Positions 8,590-17,250 of a stretch of 64,000 nucleotides of DNA are shown one piece after another. Numbering within the stretch: position 1 is the first letter of the stretch; each line of letters begins with the position of its first letter. The stretch comes from Sediminibacterium sp. (GTDB lineage Bacteria; Bacteroidota; Bacteroidia; Chitinophagales; Chitinophagaceae). The position numbers and the translations under genes were made by a program. The notes beneath the pieces were generated by a model that saw nothing but the letters and a program-made list of their open reading frames with translations, was not told the DNA's origin and did no database searches. The DNA lies in the NCBI GenBank assembly GCA_017983845.1, contig JAGOAO010000002.1:62001-126000 (forward strand). The letters are read 5' to 3'.

Positions 8590-9798
8590 TTATTTTAAAT
8601 CCATTACTTGCATATAAGTTGCTAAATCCTTGTCTCCTCTGCCGCTCAGACAAACAATCACCACATCTGTTGGCTTAAGATTCATTTTAGGCAATACCGA
8701 AAATGCATGAGCAGTTTCCAATGCTGGGATGATCCCTTCTATTTTTGATAAATGAAAAGCCCATTCCAATGCTTCTTCATCTGTTGCACTCATAAAAGTG
8801 CCCCTTTTGCTTTCATATAAGAAGGCATGCAATGGCCCAATGCCTGGATAATCTAGCCCTGCAGAAATACTATGCGGCTCTACCACTTGACCATCTTTGG
8901 TTTGCATCACAATGCTCTTACTACCATGAAGGATACCTGTGCTACCCAATTGGGTAGTAGCTGCACTCATTCCCGAATGCACACCATGCCCCGCAGCTTC
9001 AACAGCCACCAACTCCACAGATGATTCATTTAAGAAATGATAAAAAGCGCCTGCCGCATTACTACCACCACCCACACAAGCTACCACATGGGTTGGCAAT
9101 TCAGTGCCTGTTTTTTCTTTAAGTTGTGTTCGCATTTCTGCACTAATCACACTCTGAAAACGCGCTACCATGTCTGGGTAAGGATGTGGTCCTACCACAC
9201 TGCCAATAATATAATGCGTCGTATCTGGTTCATTGATCCATGCTCTAATGGCTTCATTGGTGGCATCTTTCAAAGTCTTACTTCCACTTGTAGCAGGCAC
9301 TACTTTAGCGCCAAGCATTTTCATTCTAGCCACATTGGGTGCTTGACGCTCTATGTCTTTCTCACCCATGTATACTACACATTCCATGCCTTTTAACGCA
9401 CACACTGTAGCAGTAGCCACACCATGTTGGCCAGCACCCGTTTCGGCAATGATTTTTTTCTTACCCAATCTTTGCGCCAAAATAATTTGGCCAATGGTAT
9501 TGTTAATTTTATGTGCCCCTGTATGACATAAGTCTTCACGCTTTAAATAAATTTGAGCGCCAATTTCTTCACTTAATCTTGCTGCATAAAATAAAGGGGT
9601 GGGTCTGCCAACATAATCTTTCAACAATGCTGCTACCTCTTCTTTGAATGCAGGATCTTCCATAATCTGCAAATACTGCGTTTTCAAGGTCTCCACATTG
9701 CCGTAAAGCATTTCTGGAATATACGCACCGCCAAATGCACCATAATAACCTTCTACATTGGGCTGCTGATAATTGATAGCTTCGTTAAATAAATGCAT
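8590..9798 (-). CDS. trpB: Tryptophan synthase beta subunit
   Basis: The 402-residue PLP enzyme condenses indole with serine. It has GRPTPLFYAARLSEE, the PLP-binding lysine in LCHTGAHKINN, ETGAGQHGVATA, and the phosphate-binding CVGGGSNAAG. It is the standard TrpB1 type that pairs with TrpA rather than a stand-alone TrpB2. Its start overlaps the end of trpF by 14 nt, which implies translational coupling. Confidence 0.97.
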   Translation of the reverse strand: MHLFNEAINYQQPNVEGYYGAFGGAYIPEMLYGNVETLKTQYLQIMEDPAFKEEVAALLKDYVGRPTPLFYAARLSEEIGAQIYLKREDLCHTGAHKINNTIGQIILAQRLGKKKIIAETGAGQHGVATATVCALKGMECVVYMGEKDIERQAPNVARMKMLGAKVVPATSGSKTLKDATNEAIRAWINEPDTTHYIIGSVVGPHPYPDMVARFQSVISAEMRTQLKEKTGTELPTHVVACVGGGSNAAGAFYHFLNESSVELVAVEAAGHGVHSGMSAATTQLGSTGILHGSKSIVMQTKDGQVVEPHSISAGLDYPGIGPLHAFLYESKRGTFMSATDEEALEWAFHLSKIEGIIPALETAHAFSVLPKMNLKPTDVVIVCLSGRGDKDLATYMQVMDLK

Positions 9799-10411
9799 GA
9801 ATGAACGTTTTTATTTTTTCTAAATTTTTTATTCCTGGCTCCAATTCAAATTGACTATTGATATCCAAAGCAAGTAAAGTTTTACCTGCTTTCGTTTTTT
9901 CCATTACTTGTACCCCTTGTATATCGTTAGGTCCAATCCCACCACTTAAAAAATAAGGTTTGGGAATAGGGGATCCTTTAATTAATTCCCAGTTAAAATG
10001 TTGTCCTGTCCCTCCATACAAAGCACTGTCTGTGTCAAATAGAAAATAGTCCACTACATTTTCGAAGGGTGCAAAATCCGGCACTGCAGCCCCTACTCTA
10101 AACACTTTAACAGTTTGCACTTGTGCACGAACAGCAGCACAATACTCGGGTGTTTCATCCCCGTGTAATTGCACCATATCCAAGCCAGCAGATTGTACCA
10201 CCTGCAATAACTCATTTAATTCCATATTCACAAAGACACCCACTTTTTTAGCACCTACAGGTTTGAAATTTGCTACATCACTTAAACTCAGCTTTCCCAA
10301 AGCATAACGCTTAGAAGCTGGATAAAATATAAAACCAATATACTGCACACCCAATGCTTCAAGCGCATGCGCTTGCGTTATATCAGTGATACCACATACT
10401 TTAAACTGCAT
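9785..10411 (-). CDS. trpF: Phosphoribosylanthranilate isomerase
   Basis: The 208-residue TrpF catalyses the Amadori isomerisation of phosphoribosylanthranilate. Catalytic Cys is in FKVCGITDITQA, the general acid Asp near the FLFDTDSALYGG block, followed by GQHFNWELI and FLSGGIGPNDIQ. It overlaps trpC by 11 nt at its start and trpB by 14 nt at its end, so the three cistrons form a tightly coupled set. Confidence 0.95.
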   Translation of the reverse strand: MQFKVCGITDITQAHALEALGVQYIGFIFYPASKRYALGKLSLSDVANFKPVGAKKVGVFVNMELNELLQVVQSAGLDMVQLHGDETPEYCAAVRAQVQTVKVFRVGAAVPDFAPFENVVDYFLFDTDSALYGGTGQHFNWELIKGSPIPKPYFLSGGIGPNDIQGVQVMEKTKAGKTLLALDINSQFELEPGIKNLEKIKTFIHAFI

Positions 10412-11204
10412 GACTATCTGTTTTAATCAATTTCACAAATGCCTCAAAAGCAGTAGCAGGATCTTCCTGCTTCATAAAATACTCACCCATTAAAAACCCG
10501 TTAAACCCTTCTTGCTTTAATAATTTGAATGTGTTTACACTATAAATGCCACTTTCCGCAATACTCAATTTACCCTTAGGCAATTGATCTTTGAGTTGTA
10601 AACTATGTTCAATATTCACTTCAAAAGATTTTAAGCTTCTATTATTAATGCCTACAAAATCTACCTCGTCTGTAATATGCCCTAGTTCAGTTGCATCATG
10701 TATTTCCAACAAAACTTCTAAACCTACACTTTTAGCAAATGCAGCCAATGATTTAGTTTCCTGCGGAGTCAAACATGCTGCAATCAATAAAATCACTGAA
10801 GCCCCATAGGCTTTTGCTTCCACCAACTGAAACTCGTCTACAATAAACTCTTTTCTTAAAACAGGAATAGCATTTTGAACAGCTACAGAAAGATCCGCTA
10901 AATGTCCACCAAAGAAATGCGTATCTGTTAATACCGAAATGCCCGCAGCCCCAAATTGTGTATACGCTTTGGTCACATCAGCAACCAAAGCCTTGTCATT
11001 GATCACCCCTTTAGAGGGGGATTGTCTTTTAAACTCTGCGATAATGCCTGTTAAAGACGGATCCAATAAATTCGTTTTCAATGAATATGCTTGCTTAGCA
11101 AATAAAGGCATCGCCTCAAGCTGAGCAACAGTCATTTGCTTTTTCCTTTCGGCTACTTCGACCAATTTGTGCTCGACAATTTTTGCTAATATATTTGTAC
11201 TCAT
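10401..11204 (-). CDS. trpC: Indole-3-glycerol phosphate synthase
   Basis: The 267-residue TrpC barrel closes the indole ring. The N-terminal helix region ILAKIVEHKLVEVAERK is followed by the catalytic lysine in IIAEFKRQSPSKG, the second lysine in VLRKEFIVDEFQ and the phosphate loops SGIYSVNTF and GFLMGEYFM. Its ATG shares one base with the stop codon of trpD (TAATG), a typical termination-reinitiation junction. TrpC and TrpF are separate proteins here, unlike the enterobacterial fusion. Confidence 0.96.
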   Translation of the reverse strand: MSTNILAKIVEHKLVEVAERKKQMTVAQLEAMPLFAKQAYSLKTNLLDPSLTGIIAEFKRQSPSKGVINDKALVADVTKAYTQFGAAGISVLTDTHFFGGHLADLSVAVQNAIPVLRKEFIVDEFQLVEAKAYGASVILLIAACLTPQETKSLAAFAKSVGLEVLLEIHDATELGHITDEVDFVGINNRSLKSFEVNIEHSLQLKDQLPKGKLSIAESGIYSVNTFKLLKQEGFNGFLMGEYFMKQEDPATAFEAFVKLIKTDSHAV

Positions 11205-12196
11205 TATTGTAGACTAATTAATTGCTTTAAACAATGGTTGGCAGCACCTGATTCTAAACTTTTCACAGCAGCTTGGAATGCGGCTTCATAATTTTCATAT
11301 TTCCCAGTTACCTGAAGGGCCATCGCAGCATTTGCCAATACCACTGCATTTTGAGACCAGGTTCCTTTTCCTTCAATGATCTTTTTAAATAAAGCAGCAG
11401 CCGCTTCGACAGTATCTCCTCCATGCAATTCTTCTGCAAAAACTTTTCGTTTACCCAGTTGATAAGGGGTCATAATAAATTCACCCTTGTTGGAAATGAT
11501 TTTCGTATCTGTGGTCAAAGAAATTTCATCATACCCATCTAAACTATGAATCAAAGTAAATTCCTTTCCTAAAGATTGCATTGCATAATTGTACATCCTT
11601 GCCATTTCTAAATTATACACGCCAATTAATTGAAATTTTGGTTGTGCAGGATTTACAATGGGGCCAAGCATATTAAAGAAGGTCCTAAGTCCAATATTTC
11701 TTCTAATAGGTCCTACCGCTTTTAAAGCAGGATGAAATAAGGGTGCATGTAAAAAACAAATGCCCGCTGTCTTCACTTCTTTGGTTAATGCAGCTTCATC
11801 GTTTTTAAAGGTATAGCCCAGTTGCTCCATTACATTCGACGAACCGCTGACACTTGAAGCACCATAATTGCCGTGCTTTACCACTGGCTGACCTGCACCT
11901 GCAACAATAAAACATGCCAAAGTGGAGATATTAAAAGTGTCTTTGCCATCTCCTCCCGTACCCACGATATCAATTGCATTGTTAATGCCTAAATTCAATG
12001 GCACTGCGAGTGATAATAATGCATCTCTAAAACCCATCAATTCGTCGATGGTGATACTGCGCATTAAATACACCGTTACAAAGGAAGTCACTTCGTGCTC
12101 ATTGTAAGCGCCTTGCGAAATTTGCACCAACACTTCCTTAGCAGCTTCCCTGCTTAAAGTCTTATGTTCAAATAAATATTGTAAAATCTTTTTCAT
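11204..12196 (-). CDS. trpD: Anthranilate phosphoribosyltransferase
   Basis: The 330-residue TrpD transfers the phosphoribosyl group of PRPP to anthranilate. The PRPP-binding DIVGTGGDGKDTFNIST and VKHGNYGASSVSG motifs are intact, and FLHAPLFHPALKAVGPIRRNIGLRT spans the anthranilate site. It is not fused to the glutaminase TrpG, which is the preceding separate gene (19-nt gap). It consumes PRPP, the same precursor used by HisG in this transcription unit. Confidence 0.96.
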   Translation of the reverse strand: MKKILQYLFEHKTLSREAAKEVLVQISQGAYNEHEVTSFVTVYLMRSITIDELMGFRDALLSLAVPLNLGINNAIDIVGTGGDGKDTFNISTLACFIVAGAGQPVVKHGNYGASSVSGSSNVMEQLGYTFKNDEAALTKEVKTAGICFLHAPLFHPALKAVGPIRRNIGLRTFFNMLGPIVNPAQPKFQLIGVYNLEMARMYNYAMQSLGKEFTLIHSLDGYDEISLTTDTKIISNKGEFIMTPYQLGKRKVFAEELHGGDTVEAAAALFKKIIEGKGTWSQNAVVLANAAMALQVTGKYENYEAAFQAAVKSLESGAANHCLKQLISLQ

Positions 12197-12215
12197 CTTG
12201 TATGAATGTCTAAAA

Positions 12216-12782
12216 TTAATTTTTCAACCAGTTTGCAATGATTTTGGCACCTTCTGGTGTTAGGACACTTTCAGGATGGTATTGCACGCCTTTTACGTCG
12301 TATGTTGTATGTTCCAAGGACATGATATAACCTTCTGCATCCTTAGAAGTAATTTTTAAAGAGGATGGTAAATCCGCTTCATTCACTACCCAGCTATGGT
12401 ACCTACCTACACTAAATGTTTTAGGTAAACCTTCAAACAAAGTAGACTCAGCAATCAATTCAACAGGCGTAGCAATACCATGGTATACTTTAGAAAGATT
12501 GGATAAACTTCCGCCAAATGCTTCTGCAATAGCTTGTTGTCCAAGGCATACCCCAAAAATTGATTTTGTTGCAGCATACTCTTTAATCAATGGCAATAGC
12601 AAGCCTGATTCAGATGGAATACCAGGACCAGGAGACAATAAAATTTTATCATAGGCCTTTACCGCTTCCAAAGGAATCTCGTCGTTTCTAAACACTTCCA
12701 CCGTCGCATTGGATTGCTCCTTGATCAATTGCACCAAATTGTAGGTAAAGGAATCGTAATTATCAAAAACTAATATTTTCAT
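12216..12782 (-). CDS. trpG: Anthranilate synthase, glutaminase component
   Basis: The 188-residue class I glutamine amidotransferase supplies ammonia to TrpE. Motifs are NYDSFTYNLVQL, the oxyanion region LLSPGPGIPSESG, the nucleophile elbow FGVCLGQQAIAEAFGG and the His-Glu dyad in VQYHPESVLTPEG. A homologous PabA would give the same motifs, but the position between trpE and trpD settles the assignment. The gap to trpE is 10 nt. Confidence 0.95.
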   Translation of the reverse strand: MKILVFDNYDSFTYNLVQLIKEQSNATVEVFRNDEIPLEAVKAYDKILLSPGPGIPSESGLLLPLIKEYAATKSIFGVCLGQQAIAEAFGGSLSNLSKVYHGIATPVELIAESTLFEGLPKTFSVGRYHSWVVNEADLPSSLKITSKDAEGYIMSLEHTTYDVKGVQYHPESVLTPEGAKIIANWLKN

Positions 12783-12792
12783 CTTGTCTTAT

Positions 12793-14199
12793 TTAAATTT
12801 TTTCCGCCAAAACAATGGCCGTCTTTAATGCATTCAATTTATTGTTCACTTCTTGTAACTCACTTTCAGGTTGGCTCGCTGCAACTACGCCTGCACCTGC
12901 TTGATAAGTCAATGTATTTTGTTGACTTAAAAAAGTACGAATCATGATTGCCTGATTGCAACTGCCATCAAATCCAACAAATCCAATACAGCCACCATAG
13001 TAGGATCGCTTAGTGGGTTCAATACCATCAATGATTTGCATTGCTTTGAATTTTGGCGCGCCACTCAATGTGCCTGCAGGAAATGTTTTAGCAATCAAAT
13101 GAAATGGATTGGCATCCGCTGCCACTTTCCCCTCCACTTCACTCACTAAATGAATTACATGGCTGTAATAATGTACTTGTCGATATTGTTTTACACGCAC
13201 TTCGGTACATACCCTACTCAAATCGTTTCTTGCCAAATCAACCAACATCACATGCTCCGCATTTTCCTTTGGATCATCTAATAATTCCTGTGTTCTTTGC
13301 GCGTCTATGGTTTCATCACCTGATCTTTTAAACGTTCCTGCAATTGGATGAACGATCGCTTTTCCACCTTTTATAATAATCTGCGCCTCTGGCGAAGAGC
13401 CCATTAACTTATAATCTCCATAATCAAAAAAGAATAAATAAGGAGATGGGTTGATACTTCTTAAAGTCCTATACACATTAAACTCATCGCCATTAAATTG
13501 TTGCTGGAACCTTCTACTCAAAACAATCTGAAACACATCTCCACGCATACAATGTTGAATGCCTTTTTGAACTGCAGCACGGTAAGCCTCATCTGTATAG
13601 TTAGATGACTCTTCCCCAACAATGCTGAATGGATATTGAGGCACATCCTTGCTTTTGATAAAAGATAATAAAGCGTCTAGTTCAGAATTAACTCCTTGAA
13701 TTTTATTTTCACAGATATACAATTCATCTTTAAAATGATTGAACGCTATCACATACTGATACAAACGATAACGCATCAATGGGATCGCTGGAACGCCTTC
13801 CTTAAATTGAATGGTATCAAAAAACGGGATCGCATCATAAGTGGTATATCCATATAAGCCTTGTGCAAATGCTGCTTCTTTTTGAGTAGCTATTTCAATG
13901 TCAAAATGTTGCATATAAGCCCAGATACGATCAGGCGCATCTTGTACATGTTGAATGATTTCTTTTTGAGGATCTTGTTGTGGATACTTGTATTCTATCT
14001 CGTTTAAACTTGAGATTTCTATTCCACCAATCGCATTCACGCCAATGAAAGAATAACTATTCTCTGCTGCATGCGAATCTGTACTCTCAAGTAAAATAGT
14101 ATCTCTAAATCGATCTCTTAATCGGAGATAGATTCCAACAGGTGTAAATGTATCCGCCAACATTTTGGTCACCTCCGTTTGTAGCTTCATTTTTTGCAT
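12793..14199 (-). CDS. trpE: Anthranilate synthase component I
   Basis: TrpE (468 residues) converts chorismate to anthranilate with ammonia from TrpG. The N-terminal LLESTDSHAAENSYSFIG corresponds to the tryptophan-binding LLES feedback site. The C-terminal chorismate-binding domain has QIVLSRRF, NPSPYLFFFDYGDYKLMGSSPE, HPIAGTFKRSGDE, AEHVMLVDLARNDL and TFPAGTLSGAPKFKAM. An alternative ATG three codons in (MKLQTEV) is possible. It is the first structural gene behind the trpL attenuator; the terminator T-run ends about 27 nt before its start. Confidence 0.96.
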   Translation of the reverse strand: MQKMKLQTEVTKMLADTFTPVGIYLRLRDRFRDTILLESTDSHAAENSYSFIGVNAIGGIEISSLNEIEYKYPQQDPQKEIIQHVQDAPDRIWAYMQHFDIEIATQKEAAFAQGLYGYTTYDAIPFFDTIQFKEGVPAIPLMRYRLYQYVIAFNHFKDELYICENKIQGVNSELDALLSFIKSKDVPQYPFSIVGEESSNYTDEAYRAAVQKGIQHCMRGDVFQIVLSRRFQQQFNGDEFNVYRTLRSINPSPYLFFFDYGDYKLMGSSPEAQIIIKGGKAIVHPIAGTFKRSGDETIDAQRTQELLDDPKENAEHVMLVDLARNDLSRVCTEVRVKQYRQVHYYSHVIHLVSEVEGKVAADANPFHLIAKTFPAGTLSGAPKFKAMQIIDGIEPTKRSYYGGCIGFVGFDGSCNQAIMIRTFLSQQNTLTYQAGAGVVAASQPESELQEVNNKLNALKTAIVLAEKI

Positions 14200-14232
14200 C
14201 TTAGTATCTTAGTTCAATCATTCGTTAAAAAA

Positions 14233-14263
14233 ATAAACCCCGACAGATCCTGTCGGGGTTTAT
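14233..14263 (-). terminator. trp attenuator terminator
   Basis: A 14-bp perfect stem (14233-14246 with 14250-14263, loop of 3) of GC-rich ACCCCGACAG/CTGTCGGGGT is followed on the minus strand by a run of seven T (14233-14227). It stands between trpL and trpE in the direction of transcription, so it terminates before the structural genes rather than after a gene. Its 5' arm includes ACCCCGAC (14259-14252), which can instead pair with GTTGGGGT at the end of the trpL frame. Confidence 0.9.
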
Positions 14264-14291
14264 GTATAGCTTGACAATCATGGTCATGTCA

Positions 14292-14348
14292 CTACAATAC
14301 CCCAACGGAGTTTGTATGCCACCACCAAAAATTGTTTATTGTTTTCAT
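14292..14348 (-). CDS. trpL: trp operon leader peptide
   Basis: An 18-codon frame on the minus strand encodes MKTINNFWWWHTNSVGVL, with three consecutive TGG codons at positions 8-10. It lies between hisB and trpE and directly precedes the attenuator hairpin. The candidate antiterminator GTTGGGGT (14306-14299; nt 43-50 of the frame) begins 12 nt after the last Trp codon. A ribosome stalled for lack of Trp-tRNA would leave it free to pair with ACCCCGAC in the terminator stem; a ribosome at the stop codon would cover it. This is the geometry of classic translation-coupled attenuation. Three adjacent Trp codons in a short frame at this position are very unlikely by chance. Confidence 0.9.
   Translation of the reverse strand: MKTINNFWWWHTNSVGVL
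14299..14306 (-). promoter_or_regulatory. trp antiterminator segment (region 2)
   Basis: GTTGGGGT on the minus strand is complementary, with one G-U pair, to ACCCCGAC at 14259-14252 in the 5' arm of the terminator. It overlaps trpL codons 15-17. Pairing would disrupt the terminator. The pairing is seen by hand, not folded by program. Confidence 0.65.
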
Positions 14349-14355
14349 TAGAGTA

Positions 14356-14387
14356 CAAAACTAAGGTATTCACCATTTTTAACCAAA
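14356..14387 (-). promoter_or_regulatory. trp promoter
   Basis: On the minus strand, TTTG (14387-14384), a 20-nt spacer and TAGTTTTG (14363-14356) match the Bacteroidota -33/-7 consensus. The trpL ATG follows after only 7 nt, so the transcript would start at or within a few bases of the leader start codon. The promoter lies just after the hisB stop codon. Confidence 0.72.
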
Positions 14388-14421
14388 AAAACATCCCTCA
14401 AGCTGCTATCAACTGTTAGGC

Positions 14422-15552
14422 TTATAAAACACCCTTTGTGCTTGGCAGGGCATCACTTGCAGGATTCCTTTTGACTGCCATTTTAATGGCTTTGGCAAAG
14501 GCTTTGAAAATGGCTTCAATTTTATGGTGCTCATTGTCTCCTTGACAACTTATATTGATATTGGCCTTGGCCGCATCACTAAATGATTTGAAAAAGTGGA
14601 AGAACATCTCGGTAGGCATTTCTCCAATTTTTTCTCGTTTAAAGTTAGCGTCCCAAACAATCCAATTCCTTCCACCAAAATCAATCAACACTTTGGCTTC
14701 TGCCTCGTCCATTGGAATGGCAAATCCATATCTTTCCATCCCCCTTTTGTCTATTAAACCCTTTGCAAAAGCTTCGCCTAATGCAATACCCACATCTTCT
14801 ATTGTATGGTGTTCATCGATATGCAAATCTCCGTTACATTGAATTTTCATATCCAAAGCGCCATGTCTTGCTATTTGCTCCAACATATGGTCAAAGAAGC
14901 CTAAACCAGTATGGATGGTAGCATCTCCTTTGCCATCTAAATTCAATTCAATATGTATCTTGGTTTCTTTGGTATTTCTTTCGTGCACCACCGTTCTTAA
15001 TCCTAATTTTAAAAAACTATAAATGTCTTCCCAATTGGATGCTTCATAGGCAATGGTTGGTCTTAAGGCAATTTCTTGTTCTGGCGTTAGGCTATGTAGA
15101 TTCGATTTTAAATAGATGGCTTTACAGCCCAAATTTTTAGCCAATTCAATATCAGACCAACGATCTCCAATCACATAAGAAATACTAAGATCATATTTTG
15201 TTGCATCTAATAAATGCTGCACCAATCCAATTCCCGGCTTTCTGGTAGGCGCATTGTCCTTAGCGAATGTCGTATCAATTAAAATTTCATCAAACTCAAA
15301 ACCTTCCCCTTTTAAAGTACGCAACATTAAGTCCTGATAAGGTTGAAATGTTTCAGTAGGATAAGCAGGCGTACCTAAGCCATCCTGATTGGTCACCATC
15401 ACTTTATAATATCCAAAATCGTTGGCGATCTTTTTTAAATTCGAAATCACTCCAGGCACAAATACCGTTTTATCGATATGGTCAATCTGAAAATCGCTAG
15501 CTGGTTCTTCTAATACCACACCATCTCTGTCTATGAATAAAATTGGTCGCAT
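14422..15552 (-). CDS. hisB: Histidinol phosphatase / imidazoleglycerol-phosphate dehydratase
   Basis: This is the bifunctional 376-residue HisB. The N-terminal HAD phosphatase domain (about 1-165) has FIDRDGVVLEEP, VTNQDGLG and VIGDRWSDIELAKNLGC; the C-terminal dehydratase domain (about 185-376) has the metal-binding HHTIEDVGIALGEA and DNEHHKIEAIFKAFA repeats and GFFDHMLEQIARH. It catalyses the sixth and eighth steps of histidine synthesis. It starts 11 nt after the cytochrome c gene and is the last his gene before the trp promoter and leader. Confidence 0.97.
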   Translation of the reverse strand: MRPILFIDRDGVVLEEPASDFQIDHIDKTVFVPGVISNLKKIANDFGYYKVMVTNQDGLGTPAYPTETFQPYQDLMLRTLKGEGFEFDEILIDTTFAKDNAPTRKPGIGLVQHLLDATKYDLSISYVIGDRWSDIELAKNLGCKAIYLKSNLHSLTPEQEIALRPTIAYEASNWEDIYSFLKLGLRTVVHERNTKETKIHIELNLDGKGDATIHTGLGFFDHMLEQIARHGALDMKIQCNGDLHIDEHHTIEDVGIALGEAFAKGLIDKRGMERYGFAIPMDEAEAKVLIDFGGRNWIVWDANFKREKIGEMPTEMFFHFFKSFSDAAKANINISCQGDNEHHKIEAIFKAFAKAIKMAVKRNPASDALPSTKGVL

Positions 15553-15563
15553 ATTATAATTGG

Positions 15564-15971
15564 TTATTTTTTCTTTTTAGCGGCTTGCACTTGAGCTACA
15601 TTGATTGCACTTGCTTTATTGGACCAACTGTTTCTAATATAAGTCAACAAATCTGCCAACTCATTGTCTTTTAAGTCTGGACTTGCTGTCATGGCATTGC
15701 TATAATAAAAACCGTCTAATGCCACACGCTCATTGTATCCATTGCGGATGACACGAACCAATCTAGCAATGTCATTTCCTACCACGTTGCTTGCCCCATC
15801 CAAAGGTGCATTCATATTTGGAACACCTCCTCCATCTGCCTGGTGACAGGCAAGGCATCTTGTCTCATAAATCTTTTTACCCTTTTGCATGTTCTGTGCA
15901 TTCGATTGAATGCTACAAAATAAGAAGGCAGTCAAAAACAAACTCAATAATTTGAATGGTGCTTTTTGCAT
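15564..15971 (-). CDS. Monohaem cytochrome c
   Basis: The 135-residue protein has a signal peptide ending near SIQSNAQ and one haem-binding motif CLACH (about residues 39-43, in ETRCLACHQADGGGVPN); MTASPDLKDNELADLLTYIRN provides the distal methionine region. It would be a periplasmic class I cytochrome accepting electrons. It begins 2 nt after the stop of the upstream sorbosone-type dehydrogenase, and the two are probably functional partners: dehydrogenase to cytochrome. Both are inserted between hisC and hisB on the same strand, without an obvious promoter of their own. Confidence 0.9.
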   Translation of the reverse strand: MQKAPFKLLSLFLTAFLFCSIQSNAQNMQKGKKIYETRCLACHQADGGGVPNMNAPLDGASNVVGNDIARLVRVIRNGYNERVALDGFYYSNAMTASPDLKDNELADLLTYIRNSWSNKASAINVAQVQAAKKKK

Positions 15972-15973
15972 AA

Positions 15974-17215
15974 CTATTTATTGAAACTGATTTTAAAAAT
16001 TGCACCCTTACTATCATCACTCACATATAAACTTCCATCAGCACCTTCTGCTAAACCACAAGGTCTTGCTTTTGCGACTCTTGGACCTTTGTTCTTATCT
16101 TCTCCAGCAAAACCATTGGCAAAAATTTCCCACTCGCCAGCAGGCTTACCATTTTTAAATGGCACGAATGCCACAAAATAACCTTCCTGAGGCAATGGTG
16201 CTCTATTCCATGAACCATGAAATGCAATGAATGCGCCATCTTTATATTTAGCTGGAAATTGATTGCCTTTGTAAAATAACAATGCCATAGGCGCCATATG
16301 TGCAGGGAATGCCACCAAAGGATCCAATGCATTTTTTCCGCCTTCTAATTTACCATCACCTCCATACTCTGGCGAAAGGATTTTTTTCTTTTGAAAAGGA
16401 TCATAATACACATAAGGCCATCCACAATCATCCCCCTCTTTTACTTCATACATGGTCTCTGCAGGTAGTTCTGCATTTTGTGCATCTGTGTACAAACTTG
16501 GATAAAAAGTATTCAACTGATCACGGCCATGTTGTGTTACAAATAAACTATTGGTTTTGTTGTTCCAGTCTAAACCAATTACGTTTCTTAATCCTGTGGC
16601 ATATCTTTTACCTTGGGCATAGGATTGATTTTCCTTGCTGCCATCAAACTGCCAAATACCACCTGCAGAATCTAAGATAGGACAAGGCATCATGCCCTTG
16701 GAGCCAACAGATCTGTCTTTTTCTTGACAGGCATTAGAATAAGCACCAATATTCACATAGATATTCCCTTTAAGATCCATGGTGATAGATTTAGAAGCAT
16801 GCTGTCTTCTGCTATGTAACTCTTTTATAATTGTTTTCGGTGTGGTTGGATTGATGACTTCACCCTTTGCATCCAATTGATACAAATACACCGCATCATC
16901 CGAACTTGCCCACAATTGATTTCCTTTTACATAAATACCAGTGCCACCATAATTACCCCATCCACTTATTTTTTCTGCTACACCGTCACCATTGGCGTCT
17001 TCCATTCGCACGATCGTTTGCCCTGCCTTATTGGGATAATTCAATTTTGCAAATAACACACCATTTTCATTGATCGTAATATGTCTTGAACTACCAATTT
17101 GATCTGCAAATAATTTTGCTGAAAAACCAGCAGGCAATTTCAATCCTGCATTTTCCTGTGCATTCACCGAAAAGGCAAATAAACAAGCCAATAATAAGTT
17201 GCTTAATTTATACAT
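15974..17215 (-). CDS. Secreted sorbosone/glucose dehydrogenase-type beta-propeller (PQQ-like)
   Basis: The 413-residue protein has a signal peptide (MYKLSNLLLACLFAFSVNAQ) and a six-bladed propeller typical of the soluble glucose/L-sorbosone dehydrogenase family. Recognisable blocks are NYPNKAGQTIVRMEDANGDG, RYATGLRNVIGLDWN, VTQHGRDQLN, DCGWPYVYYDP, FIAFHGSWNRAP and GLAEGADGSLYVSDDSKGAIFKI. Members oxidise sugars or aldehydes with PQQ; whether this organism makes or imports PQQ cannot be seen. The adjacent cytochrome c is a plausible acceptor. The pair interrupts the his gene order, 35 nt after hisC; no histidine-pathway function is known for the family. Confidence 0.88.
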   Translation of the reverse strand: MYKLSNLLLACLFAFSVNAQENAGLKLPAGFSAKLFADQIGSSRHITINENGVLFAKLNYPNKAGQTIVRMEDANGDGVAEKISGWGNYGGTGIYVKGNQLWASSDDAVYLYQLDAKGEVINPTTPKTIIKELHSRRQHASKSITMDLKGNIYVNIGAYSNACQEKDRSVGSKGMMPCPILDSAGGIWQFDGSKENQSYAQGKRYATGLRNVIGLDWNNKTNSLFVTQHGRDQLNTFYPSLYTDAQNAELPAETMYEVKEGDDCGWPYVYYDPFQKKKILSPEYGGDGKLEGGKNALDPLVAFPAHMAPMALLFYKGNQFPAKYKDGAFIAFHGSWNRAPLPQEGYFVAFVPFKNGKPAGEWEIFANGFAGEDKNKGPRVAKARPCGLAEGADGSLYVSDDSKGAIFKISFNK

Positions 17216-17250
17216 GATTCTTGATTTTTAATTTTAATATTTTTTAAAAA

